Below are positions 35,236 to 43,339 of a stretch of DNA of 64,000 nucleotides, piece by piece (within the stretch, counting starts at the first letter, position 1; each line of letters begins with the position of its first letter). The notes under the pieces are model-generated. The model ran no database searches, was not told the DNA's origin, and worked only from the letters and a program-made list of their open reading frames with translations. Origin of the DNA: WLWS01 sp965243105 (GTDB taxonomy: Bacteria > Pseudomonadota > Gammaproteobacteria > Eutrophobiales > Eutrophobiaceae); assembly GCA_965243105.1 (NCBI GenBank), contig CBDEUC010000003.1, positions 1,426,001 through 1,490,000 on the forward strand. Direction: 5' to 3'. A program made the translations under genes and the position numbers.

Positions 35236-35811
35236 GTGATTCGGCTTATCGTTGGCCTGGGAAATCCAGGCTCGGAATACTCCAAAACCCGGCATAATGC
35301 CGGGTTTTGGTTTGTAGACTCCCTGTGTGGCAAACACGGGATCCAGTTTGCCCAGGAATCCCGCTTTCACGGAGAAATCACCCGCATCAACAGCGGTGGC
35401 GTTGACTGTCGCCTGCTGAAACCCTCGACCTACATGAACGAAAGCGGTCGTGCAGTGCAGGCCATGCTGGACTACTTCAAGATTGATGCGACAGAAATGC
35501 TGGTCGCCCATGATGAAATTGATCTTGATGCGGGAACAGCACGTTTAAAAAGAGGCGGCGGGCACGGTGGTCATAATGGATTGCGCGACATAATCGCCTG
35601 TTGCGGAGAAAAAAATTTCCTGCGCCTGAGGCTGGGCGTGGGTCACCCGGGAACAAAAGACAGGGTTACTCCCCACGTGCTGGGTCGCCCCGGCAACGAC
35701 GATCAGCAGATGATCGACCAGGCCATTGAGAGCTCCCTTGACGTGATGCCGATGTTGTTTGACGGCGAGCTGCAAAAGGCCACGTCAAGACTACACAGTT
35801 CTGCAAAGTAA
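35236..35811 (+). CDS. pth: Peptidyl-tRNA hydrolase
   Basis: 191 residues from a GTG start at 35236 ([20 protein letters not shown]). It releases peptides from prematurely dropped peptidyl-tRNA. The catalytic His lies in [12 protein letters not shown], with Asn in [11 protein letters not shown] and Asp in [23 protein letters not shown] is the family signature. Sits between rplY and ychF, a well-conserved trio. Confidence 0.96.
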   Translation: MIRLIVGLGNPGSEYSKTRHNAGFWFVDSLCGKHGIQFAQESRFHGEITRINSGGVDCRLLKPSTYMNESGRAVQAMLDYFKIDATEMLVAHDEIDLDAGTARLKRGGGHGGHNGLRDIIACCGEKNFLRLRLGVGHPGTKDRVTPHVLGRPGNDDQQMIDQAIESSLDVMPMLFDGELQKATSRLHSSAK

Positions 35812-35827
35812 ATTAAGGATCAAAAGC

Positions 35828-36919
35828 ATGGGTTTTAAATGTGGAATTGTCGGCTTGCCCAACGTTGGTAAATCAACGCTGTTTAATGCACTGACAAACT
35901 CCGGCATCAACGCAGAGAATTATCCCTTCTGTACCATCGACCCCAATGTCGGTGTCGTGCCGGTTCCGGACGCACGCCTGGACCAGGTTAATGCCATATC
36001 AAACAGCAAGCAGGTGATTCCTGCGCACATGGAGTTTGTTGACATTGCAGGGCTGGTTGAAGGTGCATCAAAGGGAGAAGGGCTTGGTAACAAGTTCCTG
36101 GCTCACATTCGTGAAACCCATGCCATCGCCCAGGTTGTGCGCTGCTTTGAAGATGACAACATCGTGCATGTTGCCGGAAAAGTGGATCCCCTGTCCGATA
36201 TCGATGTTATCAATACCGAGCTTTGTCTCGCCGACCAGGAAAGCCTGGACCGGGCCCTGCAAAAGGCCATGAAGCTTGCACGTAGCGGCGACAAGGACGC
36301 AAAGACAAGACAGGCGCTGCTGGAAAAAATGCTGGCCCACATTGATGGCGGCAACCCCATACGCACGCTGGAGCTCGACGAAGAAGAAACCGTGGTGCTA
36401 CGCGACTTCCAGTTGCTCACGGACAAGCCCACGCTTTACATTGCCAACGTCGAAGAAAGCGGCATGGAGAACAACCCCTGGCTGGACAGGCTCAGGGAGC
36501 ATGCTGCGAAGGAAGGCGCAGAAGTCATCCCGGTCTGTGCTGCCATTGAGTCAGAGATTGCCGAGTTGGATGATGCAGACAAGCTGGACTTCCTGGCTGA
36601 ACTGGGCCTTGAAGAGCCCGGCCTCAACCGGATTATTCGAGTCGGCTACGATTTACTGGGCCTGCAGAATTACTTTACCTCCGGCCCCAAGGAAACTCGC
36701 GCCTGGACCATTCACAAGGGAGACACCGCGCCAAGGGCAGCAGGTGTTATCCACACCGATTTCGAGCACGGCTTTATTCGAGCCGAGGTTATCGCCTTTG
36801 ATGATTTTATTGAGCACAAGGGTGAACAGGGCGCCAAGGATGCCGGCAAGTGGCGCCTGGAAGGAAAAGATTATGTCGTCAGCGACGGCGACATCATGCT
36901 GTTTCGCTTCAACGTTTAA
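35828..36919 (+). CDS. ychF: Redox-regulated ATPase YchF (OLA1 family)
   Basis: 363 residues from the ATG at 35828 ([19 protein letters not shown]); the longer ORF upstream overlaps pth. Obg-family P-loop protein that prefers ATP. G1 is GLPNVGKS, G3 is [16 protein letters not shown], and the G4 motif is the altered NVEE of this family. A coiled-coil helical arm and a C-terminal TGS domain ([19 protein letters not shown]) follow. It binds ribosomes and is linked to stress responses. Confidence 0.97.
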   Translation: MGFKCGIVGLPNVGKSTLFNALTNSGINAENYPFCTIDPNVGVVPVPDARLDQVNAISNSKQVIPAHMEFVDIAGLVEGASKGEGLGNKFLAHIRETHAIAQVVRCFEDDNIVHVAGKVDPLSDIDVINTELCLADQESLDRALQKAMKLARSGDKDAKTRQALLEKMLAHIDGGNPIRTLELDEEETVVLRDFQLLTDKPTLYIANVEESGMENNPWLDRLREHAAKEGAEVIPVCAAIESEIAELDDADKLDFLAELGLEEPGLNRIIRVGYDLLGLQNYFTSGPKETRAWTIHKGDTAPRAAGVIHTDFEHGFIRAEVIAFDDFIEHKGEQGAKDAGKWRLEGKDYVVSDGDIMLFRFNV

Positions 36920-36965
36920 ACAATAGTTATTTAGTTTCAACTGCCGGGCCATGTAGAATGCCCGC

Positions 36966-37724
36966 ATGGAAATTTGGCAGGCAATTACATTAATTCTAGT
37001 CGGCACCGTCGCAGGGTTCATTAACGTCATTGCTGCGGGTGGTTCGATGATCACCGTGCCGGTAATGGTGTTCATGGGAATACCCGGGCCGGTTGCCAAT
37101 GGCACCAATCGTATTGCCATCCTGGCCCAGAACATCACTGCCGTCATCACCTTCTTTCGCAAGGGCTACTCCGACTTCAGGCTCAGTCTTAGCCTTGCCC
37201 TTTGTGCACTGCCAGGCGCGGTGCTTGGCGCCTTCATCGGTACACGCCTGGAGGGAGCCTGGTTTAACCGCACCCTGGCCGTGATCATGCTGGCCATCAT
37301 GGTCATCACCGCGACCAGGAAAGAAACCCCGGTAAACGCATCCGATAATGTCGAAATCAGCACGAAGCGCCTGGTCGCCGGCCACCTGCTCATGGTGGTA
37401 GCGGGTTTTTACGGTGGCTTCATCCAGATAGGCGTCGGGTTTATCCTGATCCCCATCCTGAGTCGAGTGCTGGGGCTCGATCTTGTGCGCACCAACATGC
37501 ACAAGGTATTTATCATTGGCAGTTACACGACTGTCGCACTGATCGTGTTTATCAGCCAGGTGGAGATACTCTGGTTGCTGGGTATATGCCTGGCGATTGG
37601 AAATTCCATCGGTGCGTGGCTTGGTGCACACATGACCATCAGCAAAGGCGAGAAAACCATCAAGCTGATCCTCAACATTGTACTTGGCTTGTTCATTATC
37701 AAGCTTCTGTTCTTTCAGGCTTAA
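36966..37724 (+). CDS. TauE/SafE family sulfite/anion exporter-like permease
   Basis: 252 residues with about eight hydrophobic segments in two halves. The first half includes AGFINVIAAGGSMITVPVMVFMGIPGPVANGTNR, the repeated TauE/SafE signature; the second includes VGFILIPILSRVLGLDLVRTNMHK. Members move sulfite, sulfoacetate or other anions across the inner membrane. The substrate cannot be told. It lies 46 bases after ychF and may be read from the same transcript. Confidence 0.9.
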   Translation: MEIWQAITLILVGTVAGFINVIAAGGSMITVPVMVFMGIPGPVANGTNRIAILAQNITAVITFFRKGYSDFRLSLSLALCALPGAVLGAFIGTRLEGAWFNRTLAVIMLAIMVITATRKETPVNASDNVEISTKRLVAGHLLMVVAGFYGGFIQIGVGFILIPILSRVLGLDLVRTNMHKVFIIGSYTTVALIVFISQVEILWLLGICLAIGNSIGAWLGAHMTISKGEKTIKLILNIVLGLFIIKLLFFQA

Positions 37725-37728
37725 GCCA

Positions 37729-38121
37729 GTGGCGAACTCCTCCTTTACCTGCTGGAACTGCAATACACTCCTCGAAGAATTACTCAACCCGGTTCCGCGC
37801 CTGGCAAAATGTCCTTCATGCAAGGCTGATCTTCACGTATGTCGCATGTGCGAGTTCTTTGACACGACCGTAAGCGACAGTTGTCGCGAGCCCATAGCAG
37901 AAAGGGTGAGTGATAAAAAGAAAGCCAACTTTTGTGGCTACTTTCAACCGGGCCACAGGGACTCGGACAGCGATACTGGGACTTCAGCAGAAAACAAGAG
38001 TGCGCTCGAAAGCCTGTTTGGTCTTGATGAAGGTGAAAGCAATATCAGTTCAGGAAATGCTGATGAGAACCAGCAGGCTTTGAACGATCTTTTCGGCCTC
38101 GATAAAGACGAATCAAAATAG
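37729..38121 (+). CDS. Double zinc-ribbon-like small protein
   Basis: About 130 residues from a probable GTG start at 37729, four bases after the TauE stop; the ATG at 37678 lies inside TauE. The first 50 residues have four Cys pairs or near-pairs (CWNC, CPSC, CRMC and a later Cys-x-Cys-like group), which suggests one or two zinc ribbons. The C-terminal half is acidic and has two copies of the motif LxSLFGLDEGES / LNDLFGLDKDES, a probable short repeat. No family name is certain. Located at the end of the prs-ychF transcript. Confidence 0.65.
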   Translation: MANSSFTCWNCNTLLEELLNPVPRLAKCPSCKADLHVCRMCEFFDTTVSDSCREPIAERVSDKKKANFCGYFQPGHRDSDSDTGTSAENKSALESLFGLDEGESNISSGNADENQQALNDLFGLDKDESK

Positions 38122-38124
38122 CAA

Positions 38125-38532
38125 TCAACCCGATGCAGGCAGTGCATAGGTTACCGTTGCCTGGGCCACGGGCTCATCCTTGCCTTCTGAATATATCAGG
38201 ACATCGCCCACTGCCAGCGATCTGCCAAGTTTTATAAGTCGGCAGTCCACGAGCAGGTCACGGTTCGATGGCGCCGGGCGCAGGAAATTCATGTTGAGAC
38301 TTGTTGTCACCGCCATGGTAACTATACCGATTTCCCCCTGTATCGCGACAAACACGATGACATCCGCGAGCTCCATCAGCACAGGCCCATAGATAATATC
38401 CCCAGGTCGAACATCCGATGCCTGGACGGTTTTTCTCATTCGTGCACTGCCGTTCCCCACGTCTTCAATCTCGACACCAGATCCGGGGAACACCTTGTTA
38501 AAAAACTCGATAACTTCCTGCTTGCTTGCCAT
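38125..38532 (-). CDS. PaaI-type hotdog thioesterase
   Basis: 135 residues with the hotdog fold pattern of PaaI/YbgC thioesterases: a YGPVLMELADVIVFVAIQ helix, MAVTTSLNMNFLRPAPSNRDLLVDCRLIKLGRSLAVGDVLIYSEG and a final AQATVTYALP strand. It probably hydrolyses an acyl-CoA; the acyl group is unknown. The product converges with the zinc-ribbon gene with three bases between stops. Confidence 0.85.
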   Translation of the reverse strand: MASKQEVIEFFNKVFPGSGVEIEDVGNGSARMRKTVQASDVRPGDIIYGPVLMELADVIVFVAIQGEIGIVTMAVTTSLNMNFLRPAPSNRDLLVDCRLIKLGRSLAVGDVLIYSEGKDEPVAQATVTYALPASG

Positions 38533-38559
38533 CGTTTTTATTACGCCCCTACTTTGCCG

Positions 38560-39273
38560 TCATCTCATGCTTTCTGGTGTTAGTTTTCGTATGTGTTCTA
38601 TATATTTCAATTCTCTTATCGCACCCTGATCATTCTTGTCAATTTCTAGGCATTCCCGGAACTTGATTTCGGCTTCATCCAGCTTACCAAGTTCTATCAA
38701 GGTGTATCCAACACCGCGCTTGGCACGAGATAATTCCTTATCCTTTAGTGGATCAGGTGTGAAAGAGTTTGCAAACTCTTCCGCTTGCTTGAACACCTCA
38801 AGTGCCTCTTCCCACTTTTTGTTGTATTGAAGTATATGGCCCAGCTCCGAGAGATATTGTGAATTCGCTGGTGACATCTCAATTGCTCGCCTGATAAATT
38901 CTTCGGCGGTTGTAACTTGCCCCTGCTCAAGACTCATATACGCCTTTAAATAAAGTGCTTCAGAACAGTCTGTAGCCACGGCAATTGCTGATTCATTTTC
39001 AGATGCCGCTTTTAGCATGTAATAGAGTGTTTCAGCTGTACCTCGTGCTGCGTAAATACGCTGTTCCGACCCGGCATACTGTTTATCACAAGCCGTGATT
39101 GCATCGTCCACCTGCTTGACCGCGCCCTCCACATCACCAGCACTATAGGCATCTACAGCGCCTTGCAGTGGATGCACAACTTCAGCGCCCGGTTTCAACC
39201 TCGCAGGTTTCTGATTTGTTCCCGTGTTACAGGCAGACAGGATAACTGCGACTACGATCAATGCATATCTCAT
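38560..39273 (-). CDS. TPR lipoprotein
   Basis: 237 residues with a lipobox (LSAC, Cys at about 15) and four or more TPR units (for example EVFKQAEEFANSF and GKLDEAEIKFRECLEIDKNDQGA). A periplasmic or outer-membrane lipoprotein of unknown role. It has no clear partner; the PaaI gene lies downstream on the same strand and the OYE gene upstream. Confidence 0.8.
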   Translation of the reverse strand: MRYALIVVAVILSACNTGTNQKPARLKPGAEVVHPLQGAVDAYSAGDVEGAVKQVDDAITACDKQYAGSEQRIYAARGTAETLYYMLKAASENESAIAVATDCSEALYLKAYMSLEQGQVTTAEEFIRRAIEMSPANSQYLSELGHILQYNKKWEEALEVFKQAEEFANSFTPDPLKDKELSRAKRGVGYTLIELGKLDEAEIKFRECLEIDKNDQGAIRELKYIEHIRKLTPESMR

Positions 39274-39295
39274 GACACCCTCCTTGCTTACTGCA

Positions 39296-40441
39296 TTACT
39301 TGTATTTCCCCAGGCCGAGTTTTCGGAACATGCGCTCCCGCTTGTTCAGCCACCAGCCAAATGCTGGTGGCCAGTACGAATGATCATTGTCAACACCCAG
39401 CTCCGCTGCAGCATGCAGCGGCCAGTTAGGGTCATTAAGAAATTCCCGGGCAAGCGCGACAAGATCTGCCTGGCCACTTTCGATAACCTGGTTTGCCGTT
39501 GCAGCCTCCCATATCAACCCCACTGCCATGGTGCTGATGTCGGCCTCGCTTTTCACGCTTCCGGCCAGGCTGGCCTGGAACGCCGGCCCGAGTGGAAAAC
39601 GTGGTAACGGGTGAGGTCCGCCGATACCACCACTTGAACAATCTATGACATCCACACCTGCAGCCTTGAGCTCGATAGCCAGGCGCACGCTGTCTTCGAC
39701 CTGCCAGCCATTATCCAGCCAGTCCGTTGCAGATATGCGGAAAAAAAGAGCCATGTCATCAGGCACGCTTTCTCGAATTGCTCGAGCTACGGCCAGCGGC
39801 AGGCGTATACGACCTTCAAAGTCTCCGCCCCAGTCATCGCTGCGGGTATTGCAAAGAGGTGAGTAAAACTGGTGTAGCAGGAAGCCGTGCGCTGCGTAGA
39901 CTTCGATAACGGAAAAACCCGCGGCCTTCGCCCGTGCTGCTGCCTCGGCAAAATCGTTGATCACTTGCTCAATATCAGCTTCTGTCATGGCCCTGGGTTC
40001 AGGCCAGTCTTCACCATAGGGCTCACTGGTCGGGCCAAGCGCGGTCCAGGGGTGCTCGGCCCTGAGAGAAATATCTTCCTCGTTAACCGGGGTTTCACCA
40101 TGCCAGGGCCGGCGTTCGCTTGCCTTGCGACCGGCATGGGCCAACTGGATACCTGCACAGGCACCCTGCTCACGAATAAATCCGGCAATCCTTTCCAGTG
40201 CATCCACCTGCTCATCCTGCCATAAGCCAAGATCGCCATGGGTGCGACGGCCTTCAGCACAGACCGCGGTTGCCTCGGTGAAAACAATCCCGGCGCCGCC
40301 AAGGGCAAACCTGGCCAGGTGTGCAAAGTGCCAGTCATTGGCAAATCCATCAACGGATGCATACTGGCTCATGGGAGACACGCATATGCGGTTCGGCACT
40401 CGCATGCCCCTTATCGTCATGGGTTCAAACAGTCCTGTCAT
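39296..40441 (-). CDS. NADH:flavin oxidoreductase, Old Yellow Enzyme family (YqjM/NamA type)
   Basis: 381-residue FMN-dependent ene-reductase. The N-terminus LFEPMTIRGMRVPNRICVSPMSQY and the block YAAHGFLLHQFYSPLCNTRSDDWGGDFEGRIRLPLA (substrate-anion His pair and FMN contacts) are diagnostic. The C-terminal VALAREFLNDPNWPL is also typical. The Cys that tunes flavin redox in YqjM (SPMC) is Ser here (SPMS). It reduces activated C=C bonds, often in detoxification; the native substrate is unknown. Confidence 0.92.
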   Translation of the reverse strand: MTGLFEPMTIRGMRVPNRICVSPMSQYASVDGFANDWHFAHLARFALGGAGIVFTEATAVCAEGRRTHGDLGLWQDEQVDALERIAGFIREQGACAGIQLAHAGRKASERRPWHGETPVNEEDISLRAEHPWTALGPTSEPYGEDWPEPRAMTEADIEQVINDFAEAAARAKAAGFSVIEVYAAHGFLLHQFYSPLCNTRSDDWGGDFEGRIRLPLAVARAIRESVPDDMALFFRISATDWLDNGWQVEDSVRLAIELKAAGVDVIDCSSGGIGGPHPLPRFPLGPAFQASLAGSVKSEADISTMAVGLIWEAATANQVIESGQADLVALAREFLNDPNWPLHAAAELGVDNDHSYWPPAFGWWLNKRERMFRKLGLGKYK

Positions 40442-40448
40442 TGCTTTC

Positions 40449-41252
40449 CTATTGCCAGAGGTATGTGCTCGACTTTTTTCTCAGTATATTAACTTCAAAA
40501 TACTCACTGCAGGCCGATTGCCTTGCGCCGTAACAGACGTGCAGTGGCATGAGGTGTTCTTCCCTGGGGTGACAGAACCTGGCATGTGGTGCCCTGTCCC
40601 AGTTCAACAGCCTTTCCACTCTTTGCGACTCATCCATATCGCGACTTGAACAGGTGTCGATCAGCCATGACTCAAACGCTTCGTTCATGGAATCGGCATT
40701 TGCCTGCGGCTCGCCAAAAAACGCCTGCATATTGTGAAAGGAAAACCCGGAGCCGATGATGAGGATGTCCTGCGATGCGACCCGTGACAAGGCCTTGCCA
40801 ATATTTATATGTAACAGCGGATCATAGTGACGCTGCAATGATACCTGTACGCAGGGAATATCTGCCGCCGGGTACATGATTTTAAGGGGCACAAACATGC
40901 CATGGTCAAAGCCCCTGCCTGCATCCAGCCTGGCGTCAATGCCTTCCTGCTGCATGGCATCATGTACTTGCTTCGCCAGCTGGGAATCTCCGGGACAGGG
41001 ATACTGGATGGAATATGACTCCTCGGGAAAACCGTAATAGTCGTAGATCAGCCCGGGATCCGAAGCAGAAGTAATACTGATAACATCCTCTTCCCAGTGG
41101 GCGCTGACCAGCAGTATTGCCGAGGGCCTTCTTAACCTGCCTGCAATCGCTTCCAGGTTTTCCAGCATCCCCCTGTGACTTTCATCACCCAGCAAGGGCA
41201 AGGGGCCACCGCCGTGGGAAAGGTAAAGCGTCTGAACCGGCCTTGCGCTCAT
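40449..41252 (-). CDS. Class III extradiol dioxygenase, LigB/DODA family (YgiD-like)
   Basis: 267 residues with LigB-type hallmarks: YLSHGGGPLPLL at the start, AILLVSAHWEE with a likely metal His, DHGMFVPLKIMYPAADIPCVQVSL and SGFSFHNMQAF near the C-terminus. These are Zn- or Fe-dependent ring-opening dioxygenases; E. coli YgiD cleaves L-DOPA. Substrate here unknown. Eight bases separate it from the OYE gene, so the two may act on the same aromatic or enone compound. Confidence 0.88.
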   Translation of the reverse strand: MSARPVQTLYLSHGGGPLPLLGDESHRGMLENLEAIAGRLRRPSAILLVSAHWEEDVISITSASDPGLIYDYYGFPEESYSIQYPCPGDSQLAKQVHDAMQQEGIDARLDAGRGFDHGMFVPLKIMYPAADIPCVQVSLQRHYDPLLHINIGKALSRVASQDILIIGSGFSFHNMQAFFGEPQANADSMNEAFESWLIDTCSSRDMDESQRVERLLNWDRAPHARFCHPREEHLMPLHVCYGARQSACSEYFEVNILRKKSSTYLWQ

Positions 41253-41273
41253 AATTCAATCAACAGGACTTGC

Positions 41274-41744
41274 TCACGCAGCACGAACCCAGGCAGGCTT
41301 ACGCCTGCGTGTCCACGTGGCAAAACCCATTTTTTCACCAAGATAAAACTGCCGGTAGGCCTTGACGGCATCGCCGGGTACCTTGTACTCGTCGGGCATG
41401 GCCTGGGCAAACTCTGTCAGCCCATTGCTTTCAAAACGATGCTGCTTGATTCGTGGCAGCACAGAAATTGATTTGTGATCAGTCTTTTTGTTGTAGCGAT
41501 AAGCGTATTCGTCGTTCAGCGCTATGGCCAAATTTTCCAGCCAGATAAAGTTGTCATAGGACTCTTCGACCCAGAGCACGCAGGGGTGCTTTACGTGCGT
41601 TGACTTGTAGGGTGTTGTGAAGCCTTTCTTGTTCAGCGCGGTACATAACATTTGCACGCTTTCCAGGATCATCTTCACCACGTGCTGATCACAATGATAG
41701 GCAGCACACTTCTTGATGTTTTTATCAAGTACAAAAATATTCAT
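41274..41744 (-). CDS. Conserved protein of a phage-associated family
   Basis: 156 residues. The N-terminal MNIFVLDKNIKKCAAYHCDQHVVKMILE, with two His and one Cys in a helix, is a pattern I have seen in phage and cyanobacterial proteins of unknown function. The C-terminal part is basic and rich in Trp, Arg and Lys (TWTRRRKPAWVRAA), which suggests nucleic-acid binding. No catalytic motif is certain. It lies between the dioxygenase and the MAPEG gene on the same strand. Confidence 0.65.
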   Translation of the reverse strand: MNIFVLDKNIKKCAAYHCDQHVVKMILESVQMLCTALNKKGFTTPYKSTHVKHPCVLWVEESYDNFIWLENLAIALNDEYAYRYNKKTDHKSISVLPRIKQHRFESNGLTEFAQAMPDEYKVPGDAVKAYRQFYLGEKMGFATWTRRRKPAWVRAA

Positions 41745-41751
41745 AACAACG

Positions 41752-41775
41752 AAAACGGGGCGCCGCAGCGCCCCG
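41752..41775 (-). terminator. Intrinsic terminator of the MAPEG gene
   Basis: On the minus strand, stem CGGGGCGC / GCGCCCCG with a TGCG loop, followed by TTTT. It lies 17 bases after the MAPEG stop, just before the next gene. Confidence 0.82.
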
Positions 41776-41791
41776 GGATGCAGGAGTTAAA

Positions 41792-42232
41792 TTAAAGAAG
41801 CGTTGCCCTGACTGCATTGATAGCAAGGCCAAGCAGGCACAGGGTTGAAAGTGTAAACAGGATCACACGGCCGGTAAGTACGTTAATAAATATCTGCCAG
41901 ATGCTGTGAACTATCCTGATAGCGGTGTATCCCCATGCCAGGCCAAGAGTCAGCTGGCTGCTGTCACCGGCTATGGCAAGAACGGCGATCGCGGCATAGA
42001 AGATCGTGGGTTGTTCAACCAGGTGCGTGTAGTTATGCGAAACCCAGTTAACCTTTGCCGGCATGTTCGGCTCGACATCAACATAGCGGCTACCCGGCGC
42101 AGCTTCGCCAAGGGTAACACCGGCATCACCAAAAGCTTTAAAACGGGTGACCACCATGTAAAACAGCACCATCATGGACCATAAAATCAGCACCGCTGCC
42201 GGCGCCAGGATATCAGTAGCAATCAATGTCAT
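41792..42232 (-). CDS. MAPEG-family membrane protein
   Basis: 146 residues with four hydrophobic segments. The motif VNWVSHNYTHLVEQPTIFYA in the second helix is the MAPEG hallmark (membrane-associated proteins in eicosanoid and glutathione metabolism). Bacterial members are often glutathione-linked, but function is not assigned for most. A terminator follows. Confidence 0.88.
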   Translation of the reverse strand: MTLIATDILAPAAVLILWSMMVLFYMVVTRFKAFGDAGVTLGEAAPGSRYVDVEPNMPAKVNWVSHNYTHLVEQPTIFYAAIAVLAIAGDSSQLTLGLAWGYTAIRIVHSIWQIFINVLTGRVILFTLSTLCLLGLAINAVRATLL

Positions 42233-42326
42233 TGTAAATCCCCCTGTTGTGTCTCACGTTTATTTGAATAACCCGTCCATTTTATCCAGCTATGATCTGC
42301 GCTCAAGCAAAACCGCAGCTTGATTT

Positions 42327-42644
42327 TTACTTTTTACCGCCGTACTCCCAGATTTTCTGCTCCTCTTCTTCTTTTGGCTTCATGGCTTCTTCAAAGTCAT
42401 GGCCAATGGCAGCAGAACGCTCATCGATAATTTCCTGGAAGTACTCCAGCGCCGACTCGATATTACCATCCACCAGGTCTCTCTTGATCTTCAGCGCAAG
42501 AAAAGACCTGAGAAACTGCAGCCGCTCATCCGGTGTCCGCGCTGTTGAACCATCGGGTAATACCAGCTCTTCTGCCGCAAGCTGGTGACAAGTCAGCAAA
42601 GTTAAAATGAACAATGCTTCGCGCAAAGGCTGCTTAATCAACAT
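42327..42644 (-). CDS. Small exported protein of unknown function
   Basis: 105 residues from the ATG at 42644, chosen because a signal peptide (LFILTLLTCHQLAAEE) follows; a longer in-frame ORF reaches 42872 but overlaps the MOSC gene in another frame. The mature part is helical and highly acidic to basic, ending KEEEEQKIWEYGGKK. No family is recognised. It lies just downstream of the MOSC gene, with 19 bases between. Confidence 0.6.
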   Translation of the reverse strand: MLIKQPLREALFILTLLTCHQLAAEELVLPDGSTARTPDERLQFLRSFLALKIKRDLVDGNIESALEYFQEIIDERSAAIGHDFEEAMKPKEEEEQKIWEYGGKK

Positions 42645-42663
42645 TTCATTCCAGCTCCCGCTA

Positions 42664-43323
42664 TCAATCCCTTGCCAAGTTACCAAGGTAGTTAAGACGC
42701 TGCTCAAGGCGTTGCTGTAATTCCGGGCAAAGACCCGGGCAGTTTGCAGCAGACTCAAGTTCCTCGAGATTGGGGCGATGGTGCCGGGTGATTTTTGAAA
42801 ACCTCGCAATGGACATATCATTACCTGGCCTTTCCAGCAACACCACCTCATCGCCCAGTTCCATTTTTCCACATTCCAGCACGCGATAATACCAGCCGGA
42901 GATATGCTGCTTTTCTATGAATAGCGAGAGCGTATCGATATTAAACCTGTGGTTGATTTTCCAGCAGGGGTTCCTGGGTTGCGATACCTGCAGCGTGACT
43001 TCACCCATGCGGTAGATATCGCCAATACACACCGTTGAATCCGCCATGTCTTTCACGGAGATGTTTTCCCCGATGCTGCCAACGATGGCTACGCCCTCTA
43101 GCTCGGGATAAGTGGTAATGATGGTTTCATAACTGGAGTGGGCGAACTGGTGCAGGGCCTTTTCCGGCCCGCCATGAAAGCGCCTGTCTGCCTGTTGATC
43201 GCCATCGATTCCTTCACGGGAAACCCTGGCAACGCTTATCACCTGCTTGTATATGCCGGTGCGCTGGCCCTCTGGCTCAAGCGTGCGAATAGTACCCGCG
43301 AATAGCGCATCGACTTTGTTCAT
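42664..43323 (-). CDS. MOSC-domain protein (YiiM-like)
   Basis: 219 residues. The MOSC core includes RVSREGIDGDQQADRRFHGGPEKALHQFAHSSYE and the conserved-Cys motif SQPRNPCWKINHRF that would bind molybdenum cofactor. A C-terminal 3-alpha domain matches the YiiM arrangement. E. coli YiiM protects against N-hydroxylated base analogues such as 6-hydroxylaminopurine. It lies 16 bases after the YcaQ-like gene, suggesting a joint DNA-protection role. Confidence 0.9.
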   Translation of the reverse strand: MNKVDALFAGTIRTLEPEGQRTGIYKQVISVARVSREGIDGDQQADRRFHGGPEKALHQFAHSSYETIITTYPELEGVAIVGSIGENISVKDMADSTVCIGDIYRMGEVTLQVSQPRNPCWKINHRFNIDTLSLFIEKQHISGWYYRVLECGKMELGDEVVLLERPGNDMSIARFSKITRHHRPNLEELESAANCPGLCPELQQRLEQRLNYLGNLARD

Positions 43324-43339
43324 GACAGGAATTCCAGCA

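Noticed and set aside
36276..36926. 216-codon plus-strand ORF within ychF
   Set aside because: It is a different frame of the well-conserved ychF gene with no family similarity and Ser/Pro/Trp-rich content typical of shadow frames.
36996..37823. 275-codon minus-strand ORF opposite the TauE/SafE gene
   Set aside because: It is antisense to a clear membrane protein and its composition (His, Asp, Gln-rich) is that of a reverse-complement shadow.
42645..42872. N-terminal extension of the small exported protein at 42327-42644
   Set aside because: It overlaps the MOSC gene in another frame and would place 76 residues before an obvious signal peptide.
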